64,000 nucleotides of DNA from Streptomyces sp. NBC_01429 (lineage in GTDB: Bacteria > Actinomycetota > Actinomycetes > Streptomycetales > Streptomycetaceae). The stretch is from contig NZ_CP109599.1 of NCBI RefSeq assembly GCF_036231945.1, forward strand, positions 1,054,001 to 1,118,000. The letters run 5' to 3'. The notes under the pieces were generated by a model that saw only the letters and a program-made list of their open reading frames with translations, ran no database searches and was not told where the DNA came from. Each line of letters opens with the position of its first letter. The stretch's first letter is position 1. A program made the position numbers and the translations under genes. This document shows, piece by piece, positions 36,061 to 43,993 of the stretch.

Positions 36061-36144
36061 TTAGAGGAAGTAGCCGCCCAATAACCAGTCGTAGACCCGG
36101 GCGGGATGCGGCGTGGTGGTGTCGATCGGGTCGGGCCCCGTCAT
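36061..36144 (-). pseudogene. DUF574 methyltransferase, 5' part (split by element insertion)
   Basis: From ATG 36144 (AGGGAG 6 bases upstream) the frame reads MTGPDPIDTTTPHPARVYDW, then LLGG, the family N-terminus, before running into element sequence (YFL, stop at 36061). The true break is after the shared core, and the rest of the gene is at 25401-26138. The motif contains a TTA leucine codon. A 27-residue peptide may still be made. Confidence 0.88.
36074..36080. other. attR core (CCGCCCA)
   Basis: Right junction. Element sequence gaggaagtag precedes the core and host sequence ataaccagtcgtag follows it, which reads WLL..DY of the methyltransferase on the minus strand. Confidence 0.85.
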
Positions 36145-36209
36145 GTGCGCTCCCTGGGTCTCAGGTCGATGGGCGGAACGGTGGGGCGGTACAGCTGAGA
36201 CGGTCGGGA

Positions 36210-36446
36210 TCAGGTGAGCAGGAAGTCCGCCTGACCCGACTTGGCTCCCTGGATGAACGCGGCGATCTCACTGGTGGTGTAGATCAGCGCGGGCCCGTCG
36301 GGATCGGCGGACTGGCGCATGGCGACTCTGCCGTCGGCCAGCTTCATGGCCTCGATGCAGTTGCCGCCGTTACCGCCGCTCCACGGCTTGTGCCAGCCCT
36401 CGGCGCCGAGGTCGGCGGCGGGCATGCCGTTGTATATGGGATCCAT
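36210..36446 (-). CDS. DUF397 domain protein
   Basis: 78 residues with the DUF397 pattern: WHKPWSGGNGGNCIEAMKLADGRVAMRQSADPDGPALIYTTSEIAAFI. These small Streptomyces proteins pair with an XRE regulator (BldB-like/abaA-locus type) and often with an HATPase gene, as here. The ATG directly follows the XRE stop. Confidence 0.92.
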   Translation of the reverse strand: MDPIYNGMPAADLGAEGWHKPWSGGNGGNCIEAMKLADGRVAMRQSADPDGPALIYTTSEIAAFIQGAKSGQADFLLT

Positions 36447-37310
36447 TCACAGCTCCTTGCGGACATCCTTGAGGATCTCCTTCGTGCGTTGTGCAGTCGC
36501 GGCCTGAGCCGCCATCCGGTCCATGACCTCCAGATGGGTGGCCACTTCGGGACGGGCATCGAGATATACGGCGCCGGTCAGGTATTCGCTGTAGACCATG
36601 TCCGGCAGTTCCGGTACGGCGAAGCGGAAGATCACGAACGGCCCGTAGGTACCCGGGTGGTGCCCGCTGGAGAACTCCGCGATCTGGATCGTCACATGGG
36701 GCAGGGCGGTGGCTTCGAGCAGCCGGTCGATCTGTCCGCGCATGACGTCCGGGCTGTCCCCGACGGGGCGGCGCAGCACGGTCTCATCCATGATCACCCA
36801 GAATTTGGGCGCGTTCTCACGGGTCAGCAGTGACTGGCGTTCCATCCGGAGCGCCACATGGCGTTCGATGTCGTCCGGCTGGGCCTGTCCCACGGCCCCG
36901 GCGATCATGACGGACCGGGCGTACTCCTCGGTCTGGAGGAGTCCGGGGACGAAGTGCGGCTCGTACGCCCGCAGCAGCGCCGCGGCACCCTCCAGGCTGA
37001 CGTACATGCTGAACCAGTCCGGCAGGATGTCGTGGAAGCGCTGCCACCAGCCGGGCTTGTTCGCCTCCTCGGTGAGTTCGACGAAGGCGTCGGCCTCGTC
37101 GTCCGGGATGCCGTACGCCTTGAGCAGCAGCTGCACATAGGGGACCTTGAGCGCGACCTCGGCCGTCTCCATCCGGCGGATCGTCGCCGGAGCCACCCGC
37201 AGAAGCCTGGCGGCCTCCTCGCGTTTCAGGCCGCGGCGCTCACGCAGATCTTGCAGACGTCTGCCGAGCACGACCTGTCCCACGGTCGGGGCGGACCGCG
37301 GTTCACTCAC
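36447..37310 (-). CDS. XRE-type helix-turn-helix regulator with DUF5753 domain
   Basis: 287 residues. The helix-turn-helix is at residues of about 15-70 (LGRRLQDLRERRGLKREEAARLLRVAPATIRRMETAEV) and the DUF5753 domain covers the rest (EPHFVPGLLQTEEYARSV, RQSLLTRENAPKFWVIMDETVLRRPVG, YLTGAVYLD). GTG 37310 has GGAGG 5 bases upstream. It forms a two-gene unit with DUF397 and is divergent from an HATPase gene, the usual trio. Confidence 0.93.
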   Translation of the reverse strand: MSEPRSAPTVGQVVLGRRLQDLRERRGLKREEAARLLRVAPATIRRMETAEVALKVPYVQLLLKAYGIPDDEADAFVELTEEANKPGWWQRFHDILPDWFSMYVSLEGAAALLRAYEPHFVPGLLQTEEYARSVMIAGAVGQAQPDDIERHVALRMERQSLLTRENAPKFWVIMDETVLRRPVGDSPDVMRGQIDRLLEATALPHVTIQIAEFSSGHHPGTYGPFVIFRFAVPELPDMVYSEYLTGAVYLDARPEVATHLEVMDRMAAQAATAQRTKEILKDVRKEL

Positions 37311-37514
37311 TTCTACCTCCCCACGCACAGTTGGCAGCAGTCTGCCATGCCTCCAGGACGAAGAACACGGCACTCTGAATTTTTCAGAGTGCCACTTGCC
37401 AAGTGTCCTCGGCGGGTGGAGAGTGGATCGGTGAACCAGTACACGCGGTTGTCGCGCTCAGCCATGGGAGAGGCCCGCGCTCATCCGCTGCTCCCCCACC
37501 GTTAGGAATCGGTC

Positions 37515-38111
37515 GTGGCACCTGGTAACGCGCTCACCCCCCAGCTCATCGCCCTGTGCCCCGGCAACGTCGTCCGCCGTTACGGGTTCCAGTTGCCGGC
37601 CCACGCCGAATCGGTCGGCCGTGCGAGACAGCTCACCCGGGACCGGCTCGCCCATTGGGATCTGGACGAGCCGACCCGCGAGACGGCGGTCCTCGTCGTG
37701 TCGGAACTCGTGACGAACGCGGTCGTGCACGCGGCGGGCCACCGGGTCGTCTGCGAGCTGCGCGAGGGCGAGGGACATCTGCGGATAGCCGTGGAGGACC
37801 AGGGATACGGACCGACGGGACCACAGCTGCACCACACCGGCGTCGACGAGAGCGAAGGTGAGGGCGGCCGCGGTCTCTTTCTCGTCGACTCCCTGTGCAG
37901 CGGCTGGGGCGCCCACGACACATCCGGGTACGGCCCCGGGCGTGTCGTCTGGGCCGAGCTGCCGCACGGCGGCCGGGCGGGCACGGGCGACGCGCATCCG
38001 GGGACACCCGTGTACGGCGTGTCGCACGGAACGAACGGTGTGCCGCACGGAGGCAACGGCGTGTCACGGGGATCGAACGGCGCGTCGCGCGGATCGGGGA
38101 CGCCGTGCTGA
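37515..38111 (+). CDS. ATP-binding protein (HATPase, RsbW/anti-sigma-like) with repetitive tail
   Basis: 198 residues. The GHKL ATPase has N-box VVSELVTNAVVHA, G1 EDQGYGP and G2 GGRGLFLVDSL. Family members in Streptomyces act as serine kinases or anti-sigma-like partners. The C-terminal 45 residues include four heptapeptide units (GVSHGTN, GVPHGGN, GVSRGSN, GASRGSG) encoded by a 21-bp tandem repeat. Start GTG 37515. Confidence 0.88.
   Translation: MAPGNALTPQLIALCPGNVVRRYGFQLPAHAESVGRARQLTRDRLAHWDLDEPTRETAVLVVSELVTNAVVHAAGHRVVCELREGEGHLRIAVEDQGYGPTGPQLHHTGVDESEGEGGRGLFLVDSLCSGWGAHDTSGYGPGRVVWAELPHGGRAGTGDAHPGTPVYGVSHGTNGVPHGGNGVSRGSNGASRGSGTPC
38016..38099. repeat. 21-bp tandem repeat, four units, in the HATPase gene
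   Basis: Units begin at 38016, 38037, 38058 and 38079, each encoding GxxxGxN-like heptads. Length is a multiple of three, so changes in copy number would alter the tail without breaking the frame. Confidence 0.75.
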
Positions 38112-38554
38112 GGAGCGCCCTGCACCGCCTCTCCCGGGGCCTGCGCGACCACCCCGCGGCCGACCGGGCCGAGCTGCCCGGCCGGGTCGAGCTGCCGCTG
38201 CCGCCCACGCTGCCGGCGGCGCTCGGGTGCGACGCGGTCGGTGTCCCGGCGGAGCACGGCTTCCGGCTGATGGCGCGGCTGCCCAGGACCGGCTGCGTCT
38301 TCGCCGACGCGGACTGGTGGTGGTGGATCGTCCCGGCGGGCTCGGACCTCGATCTGACCTGGCCGTCACCGGCCCGCTACATCACGGGTACGGCCGTACC
38401 GGCGGCGCACCCCAAGCTGATCCACTGGCCCGAGGCGCACACGCCCTACACCCCGCCCATCCCCTTCTACCTCATGGTCTGCCAGCTCTCGGGCACGGCG
38501 CCCGCCTGGGCGCGGGACGGGGCCTCCCAGGCGCTGACGCCCGCCGGCGAATAG
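38105..38554 (+). CDS. Hypothetical protein coupled to the HATPase gene
   Basis: 149 residues starting at GTG 38105, overlapping the HATPase stop by 7 bases. Notable tryptophan cluster DADWWWWIVPAGSDLDLTWP. Similar proteins accompany HATPase genes in Streptomyces but have no known function. Strong terminator follows. Confidence 0.75.
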   Translation: MLRSALHRLSRGLRDHPAADRAELPGRVELPLPPTLPAALGCDAVGVPAEHGFRLMARLPRTGCVFADADWWWWIVPAGSDLDLTWPSPARYITGTAVPAAHPKLIHWPEAHTPYTPPIPFYLMVCQLSGTAPAWARDGASQALTPAGE

Positions 38555-38561
38555 GCGGAGA

Positions 38562-38600
38562 GGTGGCGGGGCGCCCGTGCCGTACGGGCGCCCCGCCACC
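38562..38600. terminator. Perfect 17-bp stem hairpin
   Basis: ggtggcggggcgcccgt and its complement with a 5-base loop, between convergent genes. Confidence 0.88.
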
Positions 38601-38639
38601 TTCGTGCGGCGCTCGGGCCGAGGCTTCAGGCCCGGGACT

Positions 38640-39398
38640 TCACGCCGGGGACTTCACGACGCTCCAGCCGCCGTCCACGACCAGGCTCGACCCGGTGATG
38701 TACGACGCCTCGTCGGCCGCCAGGAAGGCGATCGCCGCGGCCACCTCCTCCGGCCTCCCGAAGCGGCCCGCCGCCGTCCCGGCGGCGCCACGCTCGCGCT
38801 CCTCCCGCGGTGCCTCCTCCCAGGCGGTGGTGAGGATCGGCCCCGGCAGCACGGCGTTGACCCGTACCTCGGGTCCGTACTCCACGGCGAGCTGAGCGCA
38901 GAGCGAGAGCAGCGCGCCCTTGCCGGCGGCATACGCGGGATGGCCGGGGACGCCCTTGTGCGCGTGGACCGACGAGGTCAGCACCACCGAGCCGCGCCGC
39001 TCTCGCAGATCGGGCAGCACGGCTCTGAAGCCGAGGAAGCCGCCGGTGAGATTGACGGCCAGCTGCCGTTCCCAGGAGGCCAGGGACAGCTCGTGCGCGG
39101 GGGCGACCTCCGTGGTGTGGGCGTTGCTGACGAGGACGCCGACGGGCCCGAAGGTGTGCGCCGCCGCCATGATCCGGTCCCAGCCGTCCGGGTCGGCGAC
39201 ATCGGCGGCGACGAAGGCGGCGCGACCGCCGTAGGCGCGTATCCGCGCGGCGAGGGGGACGCCCCGTTCCCCGTCGAGGTCGGCGAGGACGACGGAGGCA
39301 CCTTCGGCGGCGAGCCGCACGGCGGTGGCGGCGCCGACGCCCGAGGCGGCTCCGGTGACGACGGCGACGCGGTCGGAGAAGCGGGCGGCTTCGTTCAT
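38640..39398 (-). CDS. Short-chain dehydrogenase/reductase (glucose-1-dehydrogenase-like)
   Basis: 252 residues. Cofactor motif TGAASGVGAA, NAH (for NAG) motif, catalytic Ser in VLTSSVHAHKG and YAAGKGALL, and the C-terminal ITGSSLVVDGGW. The NNAG motif is changed to SNAHT. It is divergent from the ROK repressor of the xylose cluster and could oxidise a pentose or hexose, but this is only suggested by location. Confidence 0.9.
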   Translation of the reverse strand: MNEAARFSDRVAVVTGAASGVGAATAVRLAAEGASVVLADLDGERGVPLAARIRAYGGRAAFVAADVADPDGWDRIMAAAHTFGPVGVLVSNAHTTEVAPAHELSLASWERQLAVNLTGGFLGFRAVLPDLRERRGSVVLTSSVHAHKGVPGHPAYAAGKGALLSLCAQLAVEYGPEVRVNAVLPGPILTTAWEEAPREERERGAAGTAAGRFGRPEEVAAAIAFLAADEASYITGSSLVVDGGWSVVKSPA

Positions 39399-39415
39399 GG
39401 GGCGGTTCGACTCCC

Positions 39416-39451
39416 TGATGAGGTGCGTGGACTTGACGAGGTGCGTGGACG
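39416..39451. repeat. 18-bp tandem repeat between SDR and ROK genes
   Basis: tgatgaggtgcgtggact (39416-39433) and tgacgaggtgcgtggacg (39434-39451) match at 16 of 18 bases, just upstream of the SDR start in its leader. Could be a regulatory repeat. Confidence 0.55.
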
Positions 39452-39608
39452 TACGTGGAACGGTGAGGAGTACGGCTGAAAGGGTGCGGATGCTTCACCG
39501 CCTCCCCGGCGGCATCCCCGGCGACCCGTCCGACCGTACGGGTGAACGGCGGCGCCGACGCCGAGCGCCGACGGCCCGCGCGGCCGATCGCATAGGCTCG
39601 TGCGGGAC

Positions 39609-40859
39609 ATGAACAGCAACCACACCTCCCTCGGCGCGAAGGCCGACAAGGAGACCGTGCGCCGGCACAATCTGAGCCTCGTGCTGCGGGCGGTACGGGA
39701 CGAGGGCGAGGCGACCAGGGCCGGCGTGGCGGGGCGGGTGGGGCTGACCCGGGCGGCCGTGTCGTCGCTGGTCGAGCAGTTGCTGGACAGCGGGTTCCTC
39801 TCCGAGTCCGGGAAGACGTTCAGCGGGCAGGCCGGCCGCCCCGGCACCGTGCTGAAGGTGACGCGCTCCGGGCCGGCCGGAATCGGTGTCGAGATCAATA
39901 TCGACTACGTGTCGGTGTGCGTGGTCGACCTCGCGGGCACCGACCGGGTCCGGCTGACCGAGCACCTCGACAACCGGGGTGCCGCTCCCGCCGGGGTCCT
40001 GGCGCGCGGCGCGCGGATCGCCGCGCGGACCCTGGAGTCGGCGGCCGAGCAGGAGTTGCACCCGGTGGGGGTCCAACTGGCCCTGCCGGGGCTGGTGTCG
40101 GGCGGTACGGTCCGTCAGGCGCCCAACCTGGGCTGGAACCGGGTCCCCGCCGAGGAGCTGTTCGCCCGCGCGCTCGCCGGGCTGCGGCCGGACACGCCCG
40201 CGCTGCCGGTGAGTTCGGAGAACGAGGCCAATCTCGCGGCGCTGGCCGAGCTGTGGTTCGGCGATCTGGGCCCGATCCGTACGTTCCTCTATCTGACCGG
40301 CGAGATCGGGGTCGGCGGCGCTCTGGTGCTCGACGGGGAGCTGTTGCGCGGGGCGCACGGCTTCGCCGGGGAGATCGGGCATGTGGTCGCTGACGCGACG
40401 GGTCCGCTCTGCCGGTGCGGCTCGCGTGGCTGTCTGGAGCAGTACGCGGGCCTCTCGGCGCTGCTGCGGGCGGCCGGTGTCGACGAGGACTCCGGCGCGC
40501 CGGGCCTGGCGGAGCTGGCGCGCCGGGTGACCGCGGGCGACCCGCTCGCGGTGGCCGCCGTCGAGCGGGCCGGGACGATGCTCGGCCGGGTGCTGTCGGG
40601 CGCGGTCAATCTCCTCGACCCGGACGCGGTGGTGCTGGGCGGGATCTACCGGGAGCTGATGCCCCGGCTGTCACCGGCGGCCGACCGGGAGTTGACGGCC
40701 CGGGTGGTCTCGGGGCTGTGGCCGCGCGACAGCGGACGGCTGCGCGCCTCCTCCTCCGCCGGTGACGCGGCACGCGGCGCCGCGGCCCTGGTCGTACGGT
40801 CGGTGCTGGCCGATCCGGTGGCGTACGCGGGGCGCGGGGCGCGGCGGGGGACGGACTGA
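39609..40859 (+). CDS. xylR: ROK-family transcriptional repressor (XylR-like)
   Basis: 416 residues. N-terminal helix-turn-helix (EGEATRAGVAGRVGLTRAAVSSLVEQLLDSGFL), then a ROK sugar-kinase-like domain with ENEANLAALAELWFG, GEIGVGGALVLDG, GFAGEIGHVV and the zinc motif CRCGSRGCLEQY. ROK regulators of this kind repress xylose genes in the absence of xylose. It lies next to xylA and xylB. Start ATG 39609 (GTG 39600 possible). Confidence 0.87.
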   Translation: MNSNHTSLGAKADKETVRRHNLSLVLRAVRDEGEATRAGVAGRVGLTRAAVSSLVEQLLDSGFLSESGKTFSGQAGRPGTVLKVTRSGPAGIGVEINIDYVSVCVVDLAGTDRVRLTEHLDNRGAAPAGVLARGARIAARTLESAAEQELHPVGVQLALPGLVSGGTVRQAPNLGWNRVPAEELFARALAGLRPDTPALPVSSENEANLAALAELWFGDLGPIRTFLYLTGEIGVGGALVLDGELLRGAHGFAGEIGHVVADATGPLCRCGSRGCLEQYAGLSALLRAAGVDEDSGAPGLAELARRVTAGDPLAVAAVERAGTMLGRVLSGAVNLLDPDAVVLGGIYRELMPRLSPAADRELTARVVSGLWPRDSGRLRASSSAGDAARGAAALVVRSVLADPVAYAGRGARRGTD

Positions 40860-40953
40860 GACCGGCCGGCCGAGCGCCACGGCGACCCGCGTCTCCCCGT
40901 ACCCCGGGGTTCCCCCGTACCCCCCGTACCCCTCGCCGCGTCCTGTCGTACCC

Positions 40954-40981
40954 GGCCCGGGCCCGTCATCGGGCCCGGGCC
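40954..40981. terminator. Perfect 12-bp stem hairpin between convergent xylR and xylA
   Basis: ggcccgggcccg, loop tcat, cgggcccgggcc. Suits both transcripts. Confidence 0.85.
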
Positions 40982-40988
40982 GCCTCGG

Positions 40989-42158
40989 TCAGCGCGCGCC
41001 CAGCAGGTGGTCCATCGCGAGCTGGTCCAGGTGCTCGAACGCCATGCCGCGGGCACCCGCGGCCTCGGGGTCGAACTCCTCGTACGCGGTGCGGTCGGCC
41101 AGCAGCCCGGCCACCCCGTCGGCGGCGGTCGGCTCGGCCAGCTGGTCGAGACGCGAGGCGCGCAGCGCCTCCTGGACCAGCGGATCGGCGCGGAAGGAGG
41201 CGGCGCGCTCCTTGAGGATCAGGTAGTTGCGCATGCACCCGGCGGCGGAGGCCCACACCCCGTCGTAGTCCTCGGTGCGCGGCGGCTTGAAGTCGAAGTG
41301 CCGGGTGCCCTCCCAGCCCGCGGTCTCCAACAGGTCGACCAGCCAGAAGGCTGCCCGAAGATCGCCCGCGCCGAAGCGCAGGTCCTGGTCGTACTTGATG
41401 CCGTTCTGGCCGTTGAGGTCGATGTGGTAGAGCTTGCCCGACCAGAGCGCCTGGGCGACGGAGTGCGGGAAGTTCAGCCCGGCCATCTGCTCGTGGCCGA
41501 CCTCCGGGTTCACGCCGTACAGCTCGGGGCGCTCCAGCCGCTCGATGAACGCGAGGGCGTGGCCGACGGTCGGCAGCAGGATGTCGCCGCGCGGCTCGTT
41601 GGGCTTGGGCTCGATGGCGAAGCGCAGGTCGTAGCCCTGCTCCGTGACGTACTCCCCGAAGAGGTCGAACGCCTCCTTCATCCGGTCGAGGGCGAGCCGT
41701 ACGTCCTTGGCGCCGCCCGACTCCGCGCCCTCCCGGCCGCCCCAGGCGACGAAGGTCTTCGCGCCGAGTTCGGCGGCGAGGTCGATGTTGCGCAGCACCT
41801 TGCGCAGCGCGAAGCGCCGGATGTCGCGGTCGTTGGCGGTGAGGCCGCCGTCCTTGAAGACCGGGTGGGTGAAGAGGTTGGTGGTGACCATGGACGCGAC
41901 CACGCCGGTCGCGTCCAGCGCCTGCCGGAAGCGCTTGATGTGCGACTCGCGCTCGGTGTCGGACGAGCCGAACGGGATGAGGTCGTCGTCGTGGAAGGTC
42001 ACGCCGTACGCGCCCAGCTCCCCGAGCCGCTGTACGGACTCGACGGGGTCCAGGGCCGGGCGGGTGGCGTCGCCGAACGGGTCCCGGCCCTGCCAGCCCA
42101 CGGTCCACAGACCGAAGCTGAACTTGTCCGCGGGGGTGGGTGTGAAGCGTTCCGTCAT
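40989..42158 (-). CDS. xylA: Xylose isomerase
   Basis: 389 residues, matching actinobacterial (class I) xylose isomerases in length. Key blocks: [32 protein letters not shown] (catalytic His), [22 protein letters not shown] (metal Glu), [22 protein letters not shown] and [16 protein letters not shown]. It converts D-xylose to D-xylulose (and glucose to fructose). Start ATG 42158. Divergent from xylB. Confidence 0.97.
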   Translation of the reverse strand: MTERFTPTPADKFSFGLWTVGWQGRDPFGDATRPALDPVESVQRLGELGAYGVTFHDDDLIPFGSSDTERESHIKRFRQALDATGVVASMVTTNLFTHPVFKDGGLTANDRDIRRFALRKVLRNIDLAAELGAKTFVAWGGREGAESGGAKDVRLALDRMKEAFDLFGEYVTEQGYDLRFAIEPKPNEPRGDILLPTVGHALAFIERLERPELYGVNPEVGHEQMAGLNFPHSVAQALWSGKLYHIDLNGQNGIKYDQDLRFGAGDLRAAFWLVDLLETAGWEGTRHFDFKPPRTEDYDGVWASAAGCMRNYLILKERAASFRADPLVQEALRASRLDQLAEPTAADGVAGLLADRTAYEEFDPEAAGARGMAFEHLDQLAMDHLLGAR

Positions 42159-42201
42159 CCTCTGGCCGCCTTCGATGGCTAGCTCCGGCACGCGCCGGAC
42201 C

Positions 42202-42373
42202 TATTTGTTTACTGACATGACTAATAAAGCACGGAGTGCGGGCGGGCAAAAGACCGGAGGACGACCCGGAATTGTCCCTACCCTCATCCGGAGGGGACCG
42301 AGCGGCCGCCGAGGTTGTCCGGGGGTTGATCGTCCTCGCTGTTCCCGTGCGTCGCACCATCGCGTAATTTGTT
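42202..42373. promoter_or_regulatory. xylA-xylB divergent control region with AT-rich sites
   Basis: AT-rich patches stand out in the GC-rich gap: tttgttta..ctaataaa at 42204-42228, an imperfect dyad upstream of xylA, and taatttgtt at 42365-42373 upstream of xylB. The shared tttgtt core makes them candidate sites for the ROK repressor. Binding is inferred. Confidence 0.45.
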
Positions 42374-42405
42374 CCTCCAGATCCAAAAACCGGAGGTAGA
42401 GCCGC

Positions 42406-43881
42406 ATGTCGCAGAGCCAGGTCGTCATCGGCGTGGACAGTTCCACCCAGTCCACGAAGGCCGCCTTCACCGACGCCGCCACCGGCCGGCTGCTCGCCGT
42501 GGGCCGCGCGCCGCACCGGGTGACCGGGGAGGGCGGCGCGCGCGAGACGGACCCCGAGGTGTGGTGGACCGCGCTGCGCGACGCGGTCGGCGCCGGACTC
42601 AAGGAGTCCGGCGTGGAGCCCTCGGCGGTCATCGGCATAGCCGTCGCCGGACAGCAGCACGGACTGGTGGTGCTGGACGGCGCCGGGCGGCCGCTGCGCC
42701 CGGCGCTGCTCTGGAACGACACCCGCTCGGCCCCGCAGGCCGCCGCGCTGACCGAGACGCTCGGCGGCCCCGACGCCTGGACGGCGCGTACGGGCTCGGT
42801 GCCGGTGGCGTCGATGACGGCCTCCAAGTGGCAGTGGCTGCGGGAGAACGACCCGGCCGTCGCCGACGCCACGGCCGCCATCAGGCTGCCGCACGACTTC
42901 CTGACCGAGCGGCTCGCCGGCACCCCCGCCACCGACCCCGGCGACGCCTCCGGCACCTGCTGGTACTCGACGGCCACCGGTGAGTACGACGCCGAACTGC
43001 TCGCGCTCCTCGGGCTCGACACCGATCTGCTGCCGCCCGTCGCCACCACCGGCGCAGCGCGGATCGGCTCGCTCACCGCGGCGGCCGCCGCCGAACTGGG
43101 CCTGCCCGCGGGCATCGCCGTCGCCGCCGGTACCGGTGACAACATGAGCGCCGCCGTCGGCCTGGGCTTCGGCGGCGCCGGGCTGCTGGACCACCCGGTG
43201 CTCAGCCTGGGCACCTCGGGCACGGTCTTCGCCGCGACCCGCACCCGCCCGGGATCCGCGGCGCTCGCCGGGTTCGCCGCCGCCGACGGTACGTATCTGC
43301 CGCTGGCCTGCACCCTCAACTGCACGCTCGCCGTGGACAAGGTGGCGGCGCTGCTCCGCCTCGACCGCGAGGACGCGACGCCGGGCGGCGAGGCCGTACT
43401 CCTGCCGTACCTGGACGGCGAGCGCACCCCCGACCTGCCGGCCTCGTCGGGGCTGCTGACCGGCATCCGGCACGACACCACGCCGCAGCAGCTCCTGGGC
43501 GCCGCCTACGAGGGCGCGGCCGTGACCGTACTGCGCGCCCTGGACGAGGTCATGCGCGCCTGCGGTCTCGACCCCGCCGCGCCCGAGGTCGCCGGCCGCC
43601 CGCTGCGGCTGGTCGGCGGCGGCGCGCAGGGCCGGATGTGGGTCGAGACGGTGCGGCGGCTCTCCGGCCGTCCGCTGATCGTCCCCGCCAGCGGCGAGCT
43701 GGTCGCCCTCGGCGCTGCGGCGCTGGCGGCGGGCGCGGCCACGGGCGAGGACCCGGTGACCGTCGCGACATCGTGGGAGACGGGCGCGGGCCCGGAACTG
43801 CCGCCGGTGGAGCGGGACACGGAGACCTGGGAGCGGGTGGGCTCGGTCCTGGACAGGGCGGCGCCGAGTCTGCTGAGCTGA
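42406..43881 (+). CDS. xylB: Xylulokinase
   Basis: 491 residues of the FGGY carbohydrate kinase family. IGVDSSTQSTKA is the phosphate-1 motif; AGQQHGLVVLD, LLWNDTRS and GTGDNMSAAVGLG fit D-xylulose kinases, and the FGGY C-terminal signature is in RPLRLVGGGAQGRMWVETV. It phosphorylates D-xylulose to enter the pentose-phosphate pathway. GGAGG is 8 bases before ATG 42406. Confidence 0.96.
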   Translation: MSQSQVVIGVDSSTQSTKAAFTDAATGRLLAVGRAPHRVTGEGGARETDPEVWWTALRDAVGAGLKESGVEPSAVIGIAVAGQQHGLVVLDGAGRPLRPALLWNDTRSAPQAAALTETLGGPDAWTARTGSVPVASMTASKWQWLRENDPAVADATAAIRLPHDFLTERLAGTPATDPGDASGTCWYSTATGEYDAELLALLGLDTDLLPPVATTGAARIGSLTAAAAAELGLPAGIAVAAGTGDNMSAAVGLGFGGAGLLDHPVLSLGTSGTVFAATRTRPGSAALAGFAAADGTYLPLACTLNCTLAVDKVAALLRLDREDATPGGEAVLLPYLDGERTPDLPASSGLLTGIRHDTTPQQLLGAAYEGAAVTVLRALDEVMRACGLDPAAPEVAGRPLRLVGGGAQGRMWVETVRRLSGRPLIVPASGELVALGAAALAAGAATGEDPVTVATSWETGAGPELPPVERDTETWERVGSVLDRAAPSLLS

Positions 43882-43910
43882 GCCGAGCCGGACGAGGCCG
43901 CTTCGGACGC

Positions 43911-43946
43911 ACGGCCCGATCCGTGCTCCCTCGTGCACCGGGCCGT
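43911..43946. terminator. Hairpin after xylB
   Basis: acggcccg and cgggccgt, 20-base loop that itself holds gtgc/gcac, between convergent xylB and the LysR gene. Confidence 0.55.
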
Positions 43947-43990
43947 TACGCGTCCAGGGACCTTACGTCCAGGGCCCCTTACGTCCAGGA
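43946..43990. repeat. Three-copy cgtccagg repeat
   Basis: cgtccaggg at 43951 and 43966 and cgtccagga at 43982, each preceded by (t)tacg, 15-16 bases apart. Lies between the xylB terminator and the end of the LysR gene. Confidence 0.5.
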
Positions 43991-43993
43991 AGC

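Larger units (their letters stand above)
26131..36080. mobile_element. Integrated conjugative element (AICE type) with serine recombinase, about 9.94 kb
   Basis: Bounded by direct copies of CCGCCCA at 26131-26137 and 36074-36080. Contents: large serine recombinase at the left end; a minus-strand operon with Rep, TraB-like FtsK/SpoIIIE ATPase, small transfer proteins and a candidate RDF; a divergent KorSA-like GntR repressor; and cargo of small and secreted proteins at the right. The recombinase and candidate RDF genes are clearly lower in GC than the host. The host gene is restored when the element is removed in silico. A functional single-strand mobilisation system is not expected; AICEs move double-stranded DNA by TraB. 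Confidence 0.9.

Noticed and set aside
26131..36080. Integration in a tRNA gene, as in typical AICEs
   Set aside because: No tRNA-like cloverleaf at either end; the target is a protein gene.
35893..36084. Short plus-strand frame across attR
   Set aside because: No ribosome site and no conserved sequence; it would cross the element boundary.
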